Below, in pieces: positions 32,618 to 42,581 of a stretch of DNA of 64,000 bases (the first letter of the stretch is position 1; each line of letters begins with the position of its first letter). Where the stretch lies: positions 65,087,238-65,151,237 of the forward strand of contig CM047426.1 in the NCBI GenBank assembly GCA_026168455.1. The letters run 5' to 3'. This DNA comes from Theocolax elegans (lineage: Eukaryota; Arthropoda; Insecta; Hymenoptera; Cerocephalidae). Below the pieces are notes generated by a model. The model made no database searches. It saw only the letters and a program-made list of their open reading frames with translations, and was not told the DNA's origin. The position numbers and the translations under genes were made by a program.

Positions 32618-33705
32618 AGGTTGTCCGGCCAGGCGTCATTACATTCCCACAATTCCTTCTCCATTTTTCATGTTAATATAAAAGTTTGAAAACTCATTTT
32701 GCATCGATTGAATCATTAGTCCTTCCATCAAATCATGATATCATTGCCTTATCTGAAACCTTTCTCACGGAACATGATTCCTCCAACATGCTGGGCCTTC
32801 CTGACTACACCTTGCACAGACTTGATCGGGCTGGTAAGGAGGGGGGAGGGGTGGCGGCTTATTTCAGAAATAATCTTGATGTTAGGCTTTTGGCCCACTC
32901 CGACCCCGTCTTTTCCAACACTCCTGAATTTATGATTTTTCGCGTTAATAACAATACCGGCTCGTTGTTGTTTTGTGTGGTGTACAGGAGACCCGCAGCG
33001 GCCTACCCGTCTAAATTTTTTGATATTTTGACAAATTTTTTACATACTTGCGACCAGGTGGTCATCACCGGCGATTTTAATGTTAACATGTGCATTAAAG
33101 ATGGGGCGTCCGCCATGTTGGATTCTTACTTAAATTCATTAAACCTCTTCCTTATTAGATCTGACCCTACTCATCATACGCACTCATCTCATACATGGTT
33201 AGATCTATTTATTACACGTAATCCTACGCCAGCTTACTCTTATTCTAAGTCGGCAGTTCCCTTTGCAGCAGGACACGACTTTATTGTTCTTAATTTGGAG
33301 TTTGCCAAACCATTGCCGGCTGCGAAGAGAGTGTACTCGCGGAACCTGGTTCAGATCGATCCACCGGAGGCTGTTGCCCTTTTCACAAATATATTTTGTC
33401 ATCTTTCATCTATTCCTAGTACTTCCACTGTATTGTTCACGTCGTCAGCTTCTCATCCTTCATCGTCGTCGTCTGGCCGTTCCCCTCCTTATTATTTGTC
33501 TTTACAGGATAAGCAATTATCATCATCTTCATCTTTTACTCCCATCAGCATTCTACTTTCAAACCTCGTCACAGCCATCCTTCATACTTTTGATTCTCTC
33601 GCTCCCGCTAAGCTCATCACCATTAAAAACGTCAACAAATCCTGGATTACGCCACTCATTAAACAAAGAATTAAGTCTCGCAATATGGCGTTTAGAGATT
33701 CTTGA
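32618..33705 (+). pseudogene. element 3 endonuclease
   Basis: After the ORF1 TGA (32615-32617), the same frame continues to SIFHVNI, the first endonuclease strand. A one-base insertion near 32680 then shifts it. From 32686 the frame is open: LSETFL (metal-binding Glu), GKEGGGVAAYF, VYRRPAAAYP, TGDFNVN, SHTWLDLFI and AAGHDFIVLN. A Ser-rich linker follows, with HPSSSSSG. The frame ends at TGA 33703-33705, inside the NMAFRDS stretch, and continues shifted. Catalytic motifs are intact although the ORF is broken. Confidence 0.82.
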
Positions 33706-35660
33706 CCACTGGCCTGAGCTCGGACTATCAATGCTACAAGGAACTGCGTAATCTTGTTAGAAATAACATAGATTCCAGTAAATTTCTGCATTTTAATAGT
33801 AAGATAGAATCTGCTTCTAACTCGTCTGGCTTGTGGAAAGAGCTCAGGAACATGGGTCTCACGTCTAAATCATCTCAATCACCTCTCAACATTTTTTCAC
33901 TTGATCAGCTCAATATCCATTATGCATCTGTTTCTTACTGACCCCTTCCTTTCTCATTTGATCAACTTCAGTCCCTCATCTCGGCAACAGACATCCTGCC
34001 CTTGTCCTATCCGTCTATTTCATTTAACTTCGTCCCTATCACCTCACAGAAAGTACTTTCTATTATATCTAGGGCCACCTCCAAGGCTACGGGACATGAT
34101 GGTATTTCGGTTCCGATGCTGAAACTCTTAGCTGCTCAATTGGCGCCTTGTTTGGCCGATCTATTTAATTTATCACTCTCTACCGGAACCTTCCCTAAGC
34201 CTGGGTCCAGGTCTCTGCTTTTCCCGTTAGCAAAGTCGAACAAGGTAATCTCGCCGTCTGACACTAGGCCCATCGCAAAGCTCTGTGAAGTCTCTAAAAT
34301 TCTTGAAAAGATAGTTCACGAACAATTTACAGAGTACCTTAACTGCAATAATCTAATTATTGAGAGGCAAGCAGGCTTCCGCCGGGGGCATAGTACTCAG
34401 ACGGCTTTAATCGGGGTCCTGGATGATATTAGGAGAGCCATAGACAAGCGTAAGATCACCATTCTTGTTTTGTTCGACTTTTCAAAAGCCTTTGATTCGG
34501 TTCCACATGACTTGTTAATTCACAAATTACGCTCCCTGGGTTGCTCGGATACGGTGGTTACCTGGTTTTTCCACTATCTGGTAGGTCGCTCCCAAGCGGT
34601 AGTGGATGAGCTGGGGAGGAGCTCGGCCTGGCTTGACACGTCTAGGGGGGTTCCTCAGGGCAGTGTCCTGGGTCCATTGTTATTCTCTATTTTTATAAAT
34701 GATCTTCCACGTGTTTAAAGTCATTCAGATCACATGATCTTTGCAGATGACACCCAGATCTATCACTCGTTTTACCCAACCGAACTCGCTCAAGGTGTAC
34801 AGAGAATATCGGAGGATGCAAATGCGGTTAACGACTGGGCGAGGTCGAATGGGCTGAATTTAAATGTAGGGAAAACGAAGGTGATGGTTTTGGGTAGTCA
34901 GGCTTATATTTCGCGCATTGACCTGGACTCTGCCCCGAGGGTTACAATAGGGAATAGTTTTCTTGAGTATGAGACGGAAGTCAAGTCTCTAGGCGTTTGG
35001 ATTTCGCCTACCCTGGATTGGTCTCGCCAGGTCGCGTCAGTGTCACAAAGGGTTCACGGAGTTCTTCACTCCTTAAGATTTTTTAAGCGAGCGCTCTCAC
35101 GTAGAAACAGGAAGAGGCTGGTCGAGGCTTTAATCTTCCCGCATTTTGATTACGCTTGCGCGGTTTTTCATGACCTGGATGCTACCAGGAACTTAAAGCT
35201 ACAAAGGCTATTAAATGCGTGTGTCCGTTTTGTTTGGGGAGGGATTCCGTGGCGGGAGCATGTTACGCCTTACCGTCTTAAGCTGGGGTGGCTGTCGGTC
35301 GAGCTTAGGCGATCCTACTTCATTGCCACTTCCGCTTATAACATCATCTCTCATAATTCCCCCTCTTACATAGCTCGCCATTTCACCATTCGAGACGCGT
35401 CCTTTCCTTCCCGCTCTTCCTCACGTCTCCCTCCCTCGTCCCTTTTTTATCCTCCCCTTAGAACGGAAGCCCTGAACAACTCCTTTATCATCACTGCCTA
35501 TCGCCTCATCAATCACCTTCCGTTCACTAATTTCGACCCTCTCCTCTTCAGTTCATTTAAAACATCCTTATCATCATACCTTTCTGAGCTCGACCGACAG
35601 GCTTGGGAGGGGAGGGTTAGGTGTGAGGGGTTAAGCTGCCCTTCCCTGCCGGAGGTTTAA
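33702..35660 (+). pseudogene. element 3 reverse transcriptase, nonsense codons
   Basis: One reading frame with two nonsense codons: TGA at 33939-33941 and TAA at 34716-34718, where element 4 has Leu. The RT motifs are SDTRPIAKLCEVSKILE, RQAGFRRGHSTQTAL, LFDFSKAFDSVPHD, GVPQGSVLGPLLFSIFINDLP and MIFADDTQIYHSF. A C-terminal region with FPHFDYACAVFHDL follows. No RNase H is seen. The stop at 34716 falls just before the catalytic FADD box, so no active RT can be made. Confidence 0.88.
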
Positions 35661-36092
35661 TGTATGTTTAGTGTTATTTATTGTTAATTTATTTTTTCTT
35701 GCGTTATATGTATCATTTTATGAATTGTTATTGTTTAACTATTGTATTTCTGTCGTTGTATTTTAATTTACTGCGTTTATTGTATCATTGGGTTTTTTAT
35801 AAATTGGTTACTTGGCTTTTTCCTTTTGGCGCTGCGTATTTTTATTTTTATTATGTTTTTATTGTTATTTCTTACTATCGTTAATTATTTTATTGTTATA
35901 TTTTATTTTTGTATATATTTTTATTTATACTTTGATATTTTTATATTTTTATACTCTTATTTTTATTTTTATCTTTATTGACTTAGGATTGTATTATCAG
36001 TATTATTAATGTGCGCAGTTATTTTCCAAAGTGTATACGGGGTCTTACCCCTCAATACCCAATAAATAAATCAAATCAAATCAAATCAAATC
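35661..36092 (+). promoter_or_regulatory. element 3 3' UTR with terminal hairpin
   Basis: T-rich 3' UTR. Terminal hairpin: outer GTAT (36033-36036) with ATAC (36055-36058); inner GGGGT (36039-36043) with ACCCC (36047-36051) around a CTT loop. AATAAATAAATC and AAATC repeats follow and join directly to TCTCTC. Confidence 0.75.
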
Positions 36093-36300
36093 TCTCTCTC
36101 CATTTATCATTCTCTCTTGCTTATTCTCATTCTCTCTCTCTCTCTCTCTTTATCTCTCATTCTCACTCATTATCTATCTGATTCTCTCTCTATTTCTATC
36201 TCTTTATCTCTCATTCTCTCTCTTTATCTATCTCATTCTCTCCCTCTCAATCTCTTACCCATTCTCTCTCTGTCTCCCTAACTCTCCCTCTCTCCCCTTT
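36093..36300. repeat. TC-rich array 3' of element 3
   Basis: Pyrimidine-strand array of TCTC/TCATTC units, like the one at 29843-31076. It changes to the opposite (GA) strand after the fragment at 36301. Confidence 0.95.
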
Positions 36301-36411
36301 AAATTTAAATTTATCAATCGGGAACTGAGTAGTGCTGCTGATGCCAAATCAAAATGGCGCATTTTAAAAAGCTACGGCATTTCAGGTCGCGTGAGGCCTT
36401 CTCCTTCCGAG
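36301..36411 (+). pseudogene. scrap of a related element ORF2 (EN-RT linker)
   Basis: 37 codons without a stop read like the EN-RT linker of element 4 (a basic start, a Leu-Ser-Ser-Ala motif, Trp-Arg-Ile-Leu-Lys, then Gly-Ile-Ser and Pro-Ser-Pro). It is therefore a fragment of another member of this group, with neither end of the element present. It lies exactly where the array changes from TC to GA, so it was left by a rearrangement or an abortive insertion. Confidence 0.6.
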
Positions 36412-36909
36412 AGAGAGACAGTGAGAGGAAGAGATAGGAATACAGATAGATAGAGAGAATGAGAGATAGAGAGAGGGAGAGAGAGAAAATGAAATGAAGA
36501 TAGAGATTGAAAGATAGAAAGCAAGGGAGAGAATGATAGATGTAGAGAAAGAGAGAGAATAAGAGAGAGTGAATGAAAGATAGAGAGAACGAAAGGGAGA
36601 AGAAGAGTGAATGGGGATAGAGAGCGAGAGCGAGAATGAGAGAGAGAGAGAGAGAGTGAGTGATAGAGTGCGAGATAGAGAGGGAGTGCGAGAGTGAGAG
36701 TGAGTAATAATGAGGGACTGTGAGGGGGAGAGAGTAAGGAAGAATGAGGGAGTGTGAGGGAGAGTGAGGGGGAGAGAGAGAGCGAGTTAGGGAGACAGAG
36801 AGAGAGTGAGGGAGAGAGATAGAGAATGTGTAAGAGATTGAGATGGAGAGAATGATATAGATAAAGATAGAGAAAAAGACATAGAGAGAAAGAGAGACAA
36901 TGAGAGATG

Positions 36910-36961
<52 letters not shown>

Positions 36962-37868
36962 ATGAGAGATAGAGAGGGAGAGAATGAGAGATAGAGAGAT
37001 AGAGAGAGAGAATGAGAGATAGAGATAGAGAGATAGAGAGAGAGAATGAGAGATAGAGAAGGGAGATAATGAGAGAGTGAGAATGAGACATAGAGTGAGA
37101 GAAAGAAAGAGAGAAAGAGAGATAGAGAAAGAGAGATAGAGAAAGAGAGAAAGAGAGATAGAGAAAGAGAGAAAGAGAGATAGAGAAAGTGAGAGAGTGA
37201 AAGTGAGAGAGAAATAGAGAGAGACAGAATGAGAGATAGAGAGAAAGAGAGATAGAGAGAAAGAGAGATAGAGAGAGAGAGAAATAGAGAGAGACAGAAT
37301 GAGAGATAGAGAGAAAGAGAGATAGAGAGAGAGAGAAATAGAGAGAGACAGAATGAGAGATAGAGGGAAAGAGAGATAGAGAGAGAGACAGAATGAGAGA
37401 GAGACAGAAATAGAGAGAGAGTGAGAGATAAATTGAGAGTTAGAGAGAGAGAGAGAATGAGAGGTAGAGAGTGAGAGAGAATGAGAAGTAGAGAGAGAGA
37501 AAGAGAATGAGAGGTAGAGAGTGAGAGAGAATGAGAAGTAGAGAGAGAGAGAGAGAATGAGAGGTAGAGAGTGAGAGAGAATGAGAAGTAGAGAGAGAGA
37601 GAGAGAGAATGAGAGGTAGAGAGTGAGAGAGAATGAGAGGTAGAGAGTGAGAGAGAATGAGAAGTAGAGAGAGAGAGAGAGAATGAGAGGTAGAGAGTGA
37701 GAGAGAATGAGAGAGAGTGTGGGACTGCGAGAGTGACAGTGAGTAATAATGAGGGACTATGAGAGGGAGAGAGTGAATATGAATGAGGGTTTGTGAGGGA
37801 GCGTGTGGGAGAGGTTGAGAGAGTGAGAGAATGAGAGAGAGAATGAGAGATAGAGAGAGAGAGAGAGA
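36412..37868. repeat. 1.46-kb GA-rich satellite-like array
   Basis: Purine-strand counterpart of the TC arrays, with units such as GAGA, GATAGA, GAATGA and GAAGTAGA. Near 37200-37400 a roughly 60-bp unit repeats about three times, and at 37440-37720 a roughly 40-60 bp unit repeats several times. ORFs on the minus strand here are low-complexity artefacts. Confidence 0.95.
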
Positions 37869-38295
37869 GATTGATTGATTGATGTATTTATTGGGCCAAT
37901 TATAGGGTAGAACCGCATAGGCACTAAAGCGAACTGATACATAGAGTAAAACTTTTTTAAAACTAGATAATAATATAAAATTGCATAACAAAAATATAAA
38001 ATAAACCCATGACAGAGTAAAGAATTAAAATAACAAAATAAAATATATGTACAATTGATTAATAGATTAATAAATTAAAACTTAAAAATAAATAACAAAA
38101 TAGTTAAATAATAAAATAGTTAGCGTTCGCATATCATCCGCAATATAAAAAAAAAAGAATATATATAATGAATACAATGAATAAATAAATAAATAGTAAC
38201 AAAAATGACGTATAATGACGCAATGAAATACAGAAGAAATGACAGATGAAATAACACAGCAATGCTGATTAAACTTAAACTTATATATCCAGGTG
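37869..38295 (-). mobile_element. non-LTR element 5, 5'-truncated 3' UTR fragment
   Basis: About 425 bp, minus strand. It begins in GA array and ends with a hairpin-like stretch, CAATAAATACATC and AATC units, then TC on its own strand. GTGCCTATGCGGTTCTACCC resembles the element 4 terminus (GTGCCTACGGGGTCTC). Pairing is weaker than in the others (GCC/GGC outer, GGT/ACC inner). No coding sequence. Confidence 0.75.
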
Positions 38296-38362
38296 ATAGA
38301 GAGAATTAGAGGTAGAGAGAGAGAGAGAGTGAGAGAGAGAGAGAGAGAGTGAGAGAATGAGA
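38296..38362. repeat. GA-rich array between elements 5 and 6
   Basis: GA-rich stretch of about 65 bp separating two 5'-truncated minus-strand elements. Confidence 0.9.
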
Positions 38363-39074
38363 GATCGATTGATAACTATATTTATTTGCGCCAAAGTTGA
38401 TACAACCGGATGGCTCTAATCATATAAAATAGAACATATAAAATAATTTAGACAACTAAAGAAGAATTAATATAACCGATAATACATATGTAAAATAATA
38501 ATTCACGTTAAATTAAGAATAAAATAATCTACGTCGCAAGCATTGGACATAAAATCGGATAAGTCGCTATCGATCCTCATGGAGAAATTTTTATAATACA
38601 TTTTAAAAATATTTACATTAGAGCACTCTCTTATTCTAGATATGATATTATCCCACGTTTCCATTGCTAAATAAATAAACGAAGTTTTACACGCAAGATT
38701 CTTAACATTAGGTAGGTTAAAAACAGTATTTACTCGTTTGGATCTACGCAATTCAATGCCAACAAAAGCCAGCTTATCGATAAATATTGAGGTGTTTGGG
38801 TGGCCAACAATTTATACATAAAAGACCAAGGAAATATTTCCGTCGAACATTTAATGGAAGCCAGTATAGCTGATCATAGAAAGGCTGCAATGCTACCTCA
38901 CGTTTTAGATGAAAAATAAATCTAACAACGGTATTACACATGCGTTGAACTTTAATATTAAGATAAGATGGAAGATCTAAAAATATGGGACATGCATAGT
39001 CAAAGTGAGGAATAATTAAAGCATTAGCCAGCAAAATTCGAGCACGCACAGGGAGACAACTGCCTTTGTAACGT
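38363..39074 (-). mobile_element. non-LTR element 6, 5'-truncated
   Basis: About 710 bp on the minus strand, with GA array on both sides. Its coding remnant is the RT C-terminus (39049-38774, then 38751-38503 after a frameshift). It has PHFDYACPIFLDLPSYL and FHLKREVALQPFYDQLYWLP, closest to element 1. Its 3' end has outer GCCA/TGGC and inner GTTG/CAAC stems, CAAATAAA, then TTATCAATCGATC and TC on its own strand. The 5' truncation point abuts TC directly. Confidence 0.85.

Positions 39075-39105
<31 letters not shown>
39075..39105. repeat. (GA)n between elements 6 and 4
   Basis: A short GA run linking the 5' end of truncated element 6 to the 3' tail of element 4. Confidence 0.9.
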
Positions 39106-39110
<5 letters not shown>

Positions 39111-39533
39111 ATTGATTGATTGATTGATAAAATTTATTTGGCCTTGGGGTTGAGACCCCGTAGGCACTAAAAATAAAATACAGTCTGATTTGTTATACCA
39201 TATAAACAATATAAATAATATGAAAAATATGAAAAATATAAAAATGTAAAAAAAAATATAATAATATAAAAATATAAAAATATAAAAAACAACAATAAAA
39301 CGTATAAAATAAAACAATAATAACAATAATTACAGAATATATACAAAATTTTAGATTAACGCTTAATAAGGCATGTATTGCGCATTCGCTCAGTAGCAAT
39401 ATACAAAATAATAAATACTTAGTAGCTATATACAGAGTAATAAATAAATAGTACACGTACATAAAAATTATTGCACATCATGCGTCGAAAATTAATCTAT
39501 ATATGTGTATACGCAGAATTACATTGACAAGTT
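39106..39533 (-). promoter_or_regulatory. element 4 3' UTR with terminal hairpin
   Basis: On the minus strand, outer GCCT pairs with AGGC and inner GGGGT with ACCCC around a CTCA loop (about 39140-39165). CCAAATAAA, TTTTATC and AATC repeats follow. The inner stem bases match element 3, but the outer stem differs (GTAT/ATAC there). Confidence 0.78.
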
Positions 39534-41474
39534 TTAATCTAAATCGAAATCGAGGTGAGGGATCTGAGGAGGTGCTAAGCCCTCATTTTGCACTCTATTT
39601 TCCCAGGCAGTTTTGTCAAGTCCAAACAGATGATTAAATAGTGTATTTTTGAAATGGCTGATGGATGAGGTGTCGAATGAAAATGCAGGAAGTTCGTTAA
39701 TGATTTTAGATGCAGTGATGGCAAATGACTTATTCATAGCCTCAGTACGAGGGGGAAGATAATGCAGCGATTTTGGTGGATGACGAGAAGAGGTGCGAGG
39801 GTTATGATGAAGCGTATTTAATTTTATGAAATGATTAGCCAGGTAAATAGGTGAATTATGAGCAATGATGCCGTATGCAAGTGAACCAATGAGGTATGAG
39901 CGTCTGGACTCAACTGATAACCACCTGAGACTTAACCTATAAGGAGTTACATGTTCTCTCCTTTCTATGTCCCCCCACACGAATCGGATACAAGCATTCA
40001 GTAGCCTTTGAAGCTTCAGATTTCTGGTCTGATCAACATCATTAAACACCGCACACGCATAGTCAAGATGCGGAAAAACTAGTGTTTCAACCAGCTTTTT
40101 CCTAAGGCCTCGAGATAACGACTTTTTATAATATCGCAATGAATGCAAAACCCCATGTACACGACTCGAGATGGTTAACACCTGTTTTGACCAGTCTAGA
40201 GTGGGAGAGATCATGACCCCAAGCGATTTAACCTCACATTCATAATTCAAGAAATCCGCTCCCAATCCTACCTTCGGGGCAGTGTTCAAGTCGATACGCG
40301 ATAAAAAGGCCTGACTACCCAGAATCATAACCTTCGTTTTTTTTACATTTAGTTTTAATCCGTTCGTGTGAGCCCATAGGGCTACCGCATTGGCATCCTG
40401 TGTGATGCGTTGTACCCCTGCTTCCAATTCTGACGGAAAAAACGAATGGTAGACCTGGGCGTCATCGGCAAACAGCATACAATCGCTGTATGAAAGAACT
40501 TTAGGTAGATCATTAATATAGATGGAAAAGAGTATTGGGCCTAGAACACTGCCCTGAGGCACCCCCGCATTTATCTCAAGCCAGTCCGATAACACACCCG
40601 TCTCACTCTCCACTGCATGCATACGACCTACTAGATATCGATAGAACCAATTTAATACATTGTCTGAGCAGCCAATCTCACACAATTTTTGCATGAGCCT
40701 GCCATGAGGCACAGTATCAAATGCCTTTGAGAAGTCAAACAGGATGAGAATCGTGATCTTCCTACCATCAATGGCTCTCCTAACGTCATCTAGGACACCC
40801 AGGAGGGCTGTCTGAGTGCTATGCCCTCTGCGAAAACCGGCCTGTCTGTCAACAAGAATATGATTTTTCTCCAGATATTCAGACAATTGATTATGTATAA
40901 GTCTCTCCAAGATTTTCGAGAGCTCGCAAAGCTTCGCAATTGGTCTTGTATCTGAGCACGATTCTACCCTGCCCGACTTCGCCAGCGGAAATAGTGATAC
41001 CCTTTTCCAACTCTCCGGAAAATAACCAACTGAGAGCATGCTATTGAAGAGGTCAACAAGTTGCATTGTTAATTGAGGCTCTAATAACTTAATCATTTCA
41101 ACAGATATGCCATCAATTCCCACTGCCCTCGAGGACGCTCCCCGAATTGCACACTGAACTTCTCTTGCGGTTATGGCAGAGAAATGAAAAGAGGGAGATG
41201 ACGGTGATGTGGGACATGAATTGCATGTTATATTTGAGAATGAATGTATGGAGAGGGGTTGAATATGATTTGAAACTGCGGCGTAGTGATAATTTAGCTG
41301 TTGAGGTGTGAATAATTTGAGTGGTGATGGATTAGACTTAGAGCTGAGGCCCATGTTTTTTAGGCACTTCCACGACTTCTTCGGGTCTTTCGCGCTACTA
41401 AGTTTCTTTGCCAGAAAGTGGAACTTACATGAGTTAATAGTATTCGAGACCTTATTTCTAAGACCCCTGTACAC
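39534..41474 (-). CDS. element 4 reverse transcriptase, open
   Basis: A 646-codon open frame. The N-terminal 80 residues are linker. The RT core has SDTRPIAKLCELSKILE, RQAGFRRGHSTQTALLG, LFDFSKAFDTVPH (catalytic Asp), GVPQGSVLGPILFSIYINDLP and LFADDAQVYHSF (catalytic DD), then a thumb with NVKKTKVMILGSQ and FPHLDYACAVFND. The C-terminal 130 residues have no RNase H or clear zinc knuckle. The frame is in truth the 3' part of ORF2; the true protein would begin in the endonuclease, lost by a frameshift near 41500. Confidence 0.9.
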   Translation of the reverse strand: MYRGLRNKVSNTINSCKFHFLAKKLSSAKDPKKSWKCLKNMGLSSKSNPSPLKLFTPQQLNYHYAAVSNHIQPLSIHSFSNITCNSCPTSPSSPSFHFSAITAREVQCAIRGASSRAVGIDGISVEMIKLLEPQLTMQLVDLFNSMLSVGYFPESWKRVSLFPLAKSGRVESCSDTRPIAKLCELSKILERLIHNQLSEYLEKNHILVDRQAGFRRGHSTQTALLGVLDDVRRAIDGRKITILILFDFSKAFDTVPHGRLMQKLCEIGCSDNVLNWFYRYLVGRMHAVESETGVLSDWLEINAGVPQGSVLGPILFSIYINDLPKVLSYSDCMLFADDAQVYHSFFPSELEAGVQRITQDANAVALWAHTNGLKLNVKKTKVMILGSQAFLSRIDLNTAPKVGLGADFLNYECEVKSLGVMISPTLDWSKQVLTISSRVHGVLHSLRYYKKSLSRGLRKKLVETLVFPHLDYACAVFNDVDQTRNLKLQRLLNACIRFVWGDIERREHVTPYRLSLRWLSVESRRSYLIGSLAYGIIAHNSPIYLANHFIKLNTLHHNPRTSSRHPPKSLHYLPPRTEAMNKSFAITASKIINELPAFSFDTSSISHFKNTLFNHLFGLDKTAWENRVQNEGLAPPQIPHLDFDLD

Positions 41475-42581
41475 TGCATAATCGTCAACGGAACCTGTAG
41501 CACGAAATGTATTAAAAGCTGCATTTCTGACTTAATGCTTTCTTTGATTTCCCGAGAAATCCAAGGTTTGTGGCTTGATTTGATAGAGTGAAAAGTTATA
41601 GGTGCTAGCAGGTCAAAAGTAGATAAAATTGACTTACATATAAATGATAATGAGGATGAAATAGTGCTATGAATATTATTAGACGAATGAACTTGACGTA
41701 AATGCGGACTAGGTTGATGATTATGTGGAGACATATCCACGAATACGGACTGGTCAGGCCAAGGATGAGTGAATGATTGCGATAAGGAAGAGGAGGTTAT
41801 GTATGATTCGAATGTAGTTGCAAGATTATGAAGGTTGATCCCCTCCAAATTTCGTTTTCCAAGTACCTTCACTTGAGGCTGCTCATTATCAATCCGAAGA
41901 ATAATACTAATGGCATCATGTCCAGCTGCGAAAGGAGCCGACGTCTTAATATATTCATGCTCTGGTACTGGTTCACGGATAAGGAAGAGATCCAACCATG
42001 TGTGTGATGGCCCACCCGACGTCATCGCGTGATGCGTTGGCTCTGACTGGATGAGTAAACCTATCTGACATGGTACTAGCAGAATTCATGTCAATGTTAA
42101 AATCCCCAGTGTCCATGACATATTTGTATCGTGGTAGTATGTCCGACAGGACCTCAAAAAACTCTGTGGGGTAAGCGGCCGAAGGCCTACGGTAAACAAT
42201 TGCTAAAACCATTGAAACTGATTTGCCCGTCAAACATAGTACCAGATATTCCGGAGCATTCGAAAAGATAGGTTCAGAATGCGCAATAATCCTTACCCCA
42301 AAACCCTCACGTACGTAGGCCGCAACACCTCCCCCCTCCTTACCCTCACGATCCAATCGATATAATGTATAACCCGGTATTTTAATAATCTCTGAGGAAT
42401 CGTGACTTGTAAGGAAGGTTTCGGTAATCGCGATGACATCATGAGAGGCTGGATGAACTAATGCTTCGATAGATGGAAAGTGTGTTATTAGGCGATTTAT
42501 ATTGGAGTGAAAAATGGAGAGTGACTTTGATGATTTTGATGATTTTGATGATTTTGATGGTTTGGCCCGACCAGCCCCATC
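41360..42581 (-). pseudogene. element 4 endonuclease, two frameshifts
   Basis: Immediately after the ORF1 TGA (42582-42584), the same frame continues through a Lys/Ser repeat and SIFHSNINRL into the endonuclease. ITETFL, GKEGGGVAAYV, VYRRPSAAYP and TGDFNIDMNS are present. Near 42060 a frameshift, with about 25 bp missing relative to element 3, moves the rest (SHTWLDLFLI, AAGHDAISI) to another frame (42025-41360). A second shift near 41500 leads to the RT frame. The last His-Asp motif reads GHDAI rather than GHDFI. Confidence 0.82.

Larger units (their letters stand above)
31077..36092 (+). mobile_element. non-LTR retrotransposon element 3, full length
   Basis: A 5.0-kb element bounded by TC-rich DNA on both sides. 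The 5' end is GGTGGGTATACGG right after (CT)n. The 3' end is a hairpin, AATAAATAAATC, and four AAATC units, then TCTCTCTCC. It has a 346-bp 5' leader, a broken ORF1, a broken ORF2 and a 3' UTR. It is a sister of element 4 by protein sequence. Confidence 0.9.

Noticed and set aside
36372..37991. Long minus-strand Ser/Leu-rich ORFs (239 and 183 residues) and a similar one at 44051-44863
   Set aside because: Low-complexity translations of GA arrays; open frames are expected because the repeats contain few stop codons.
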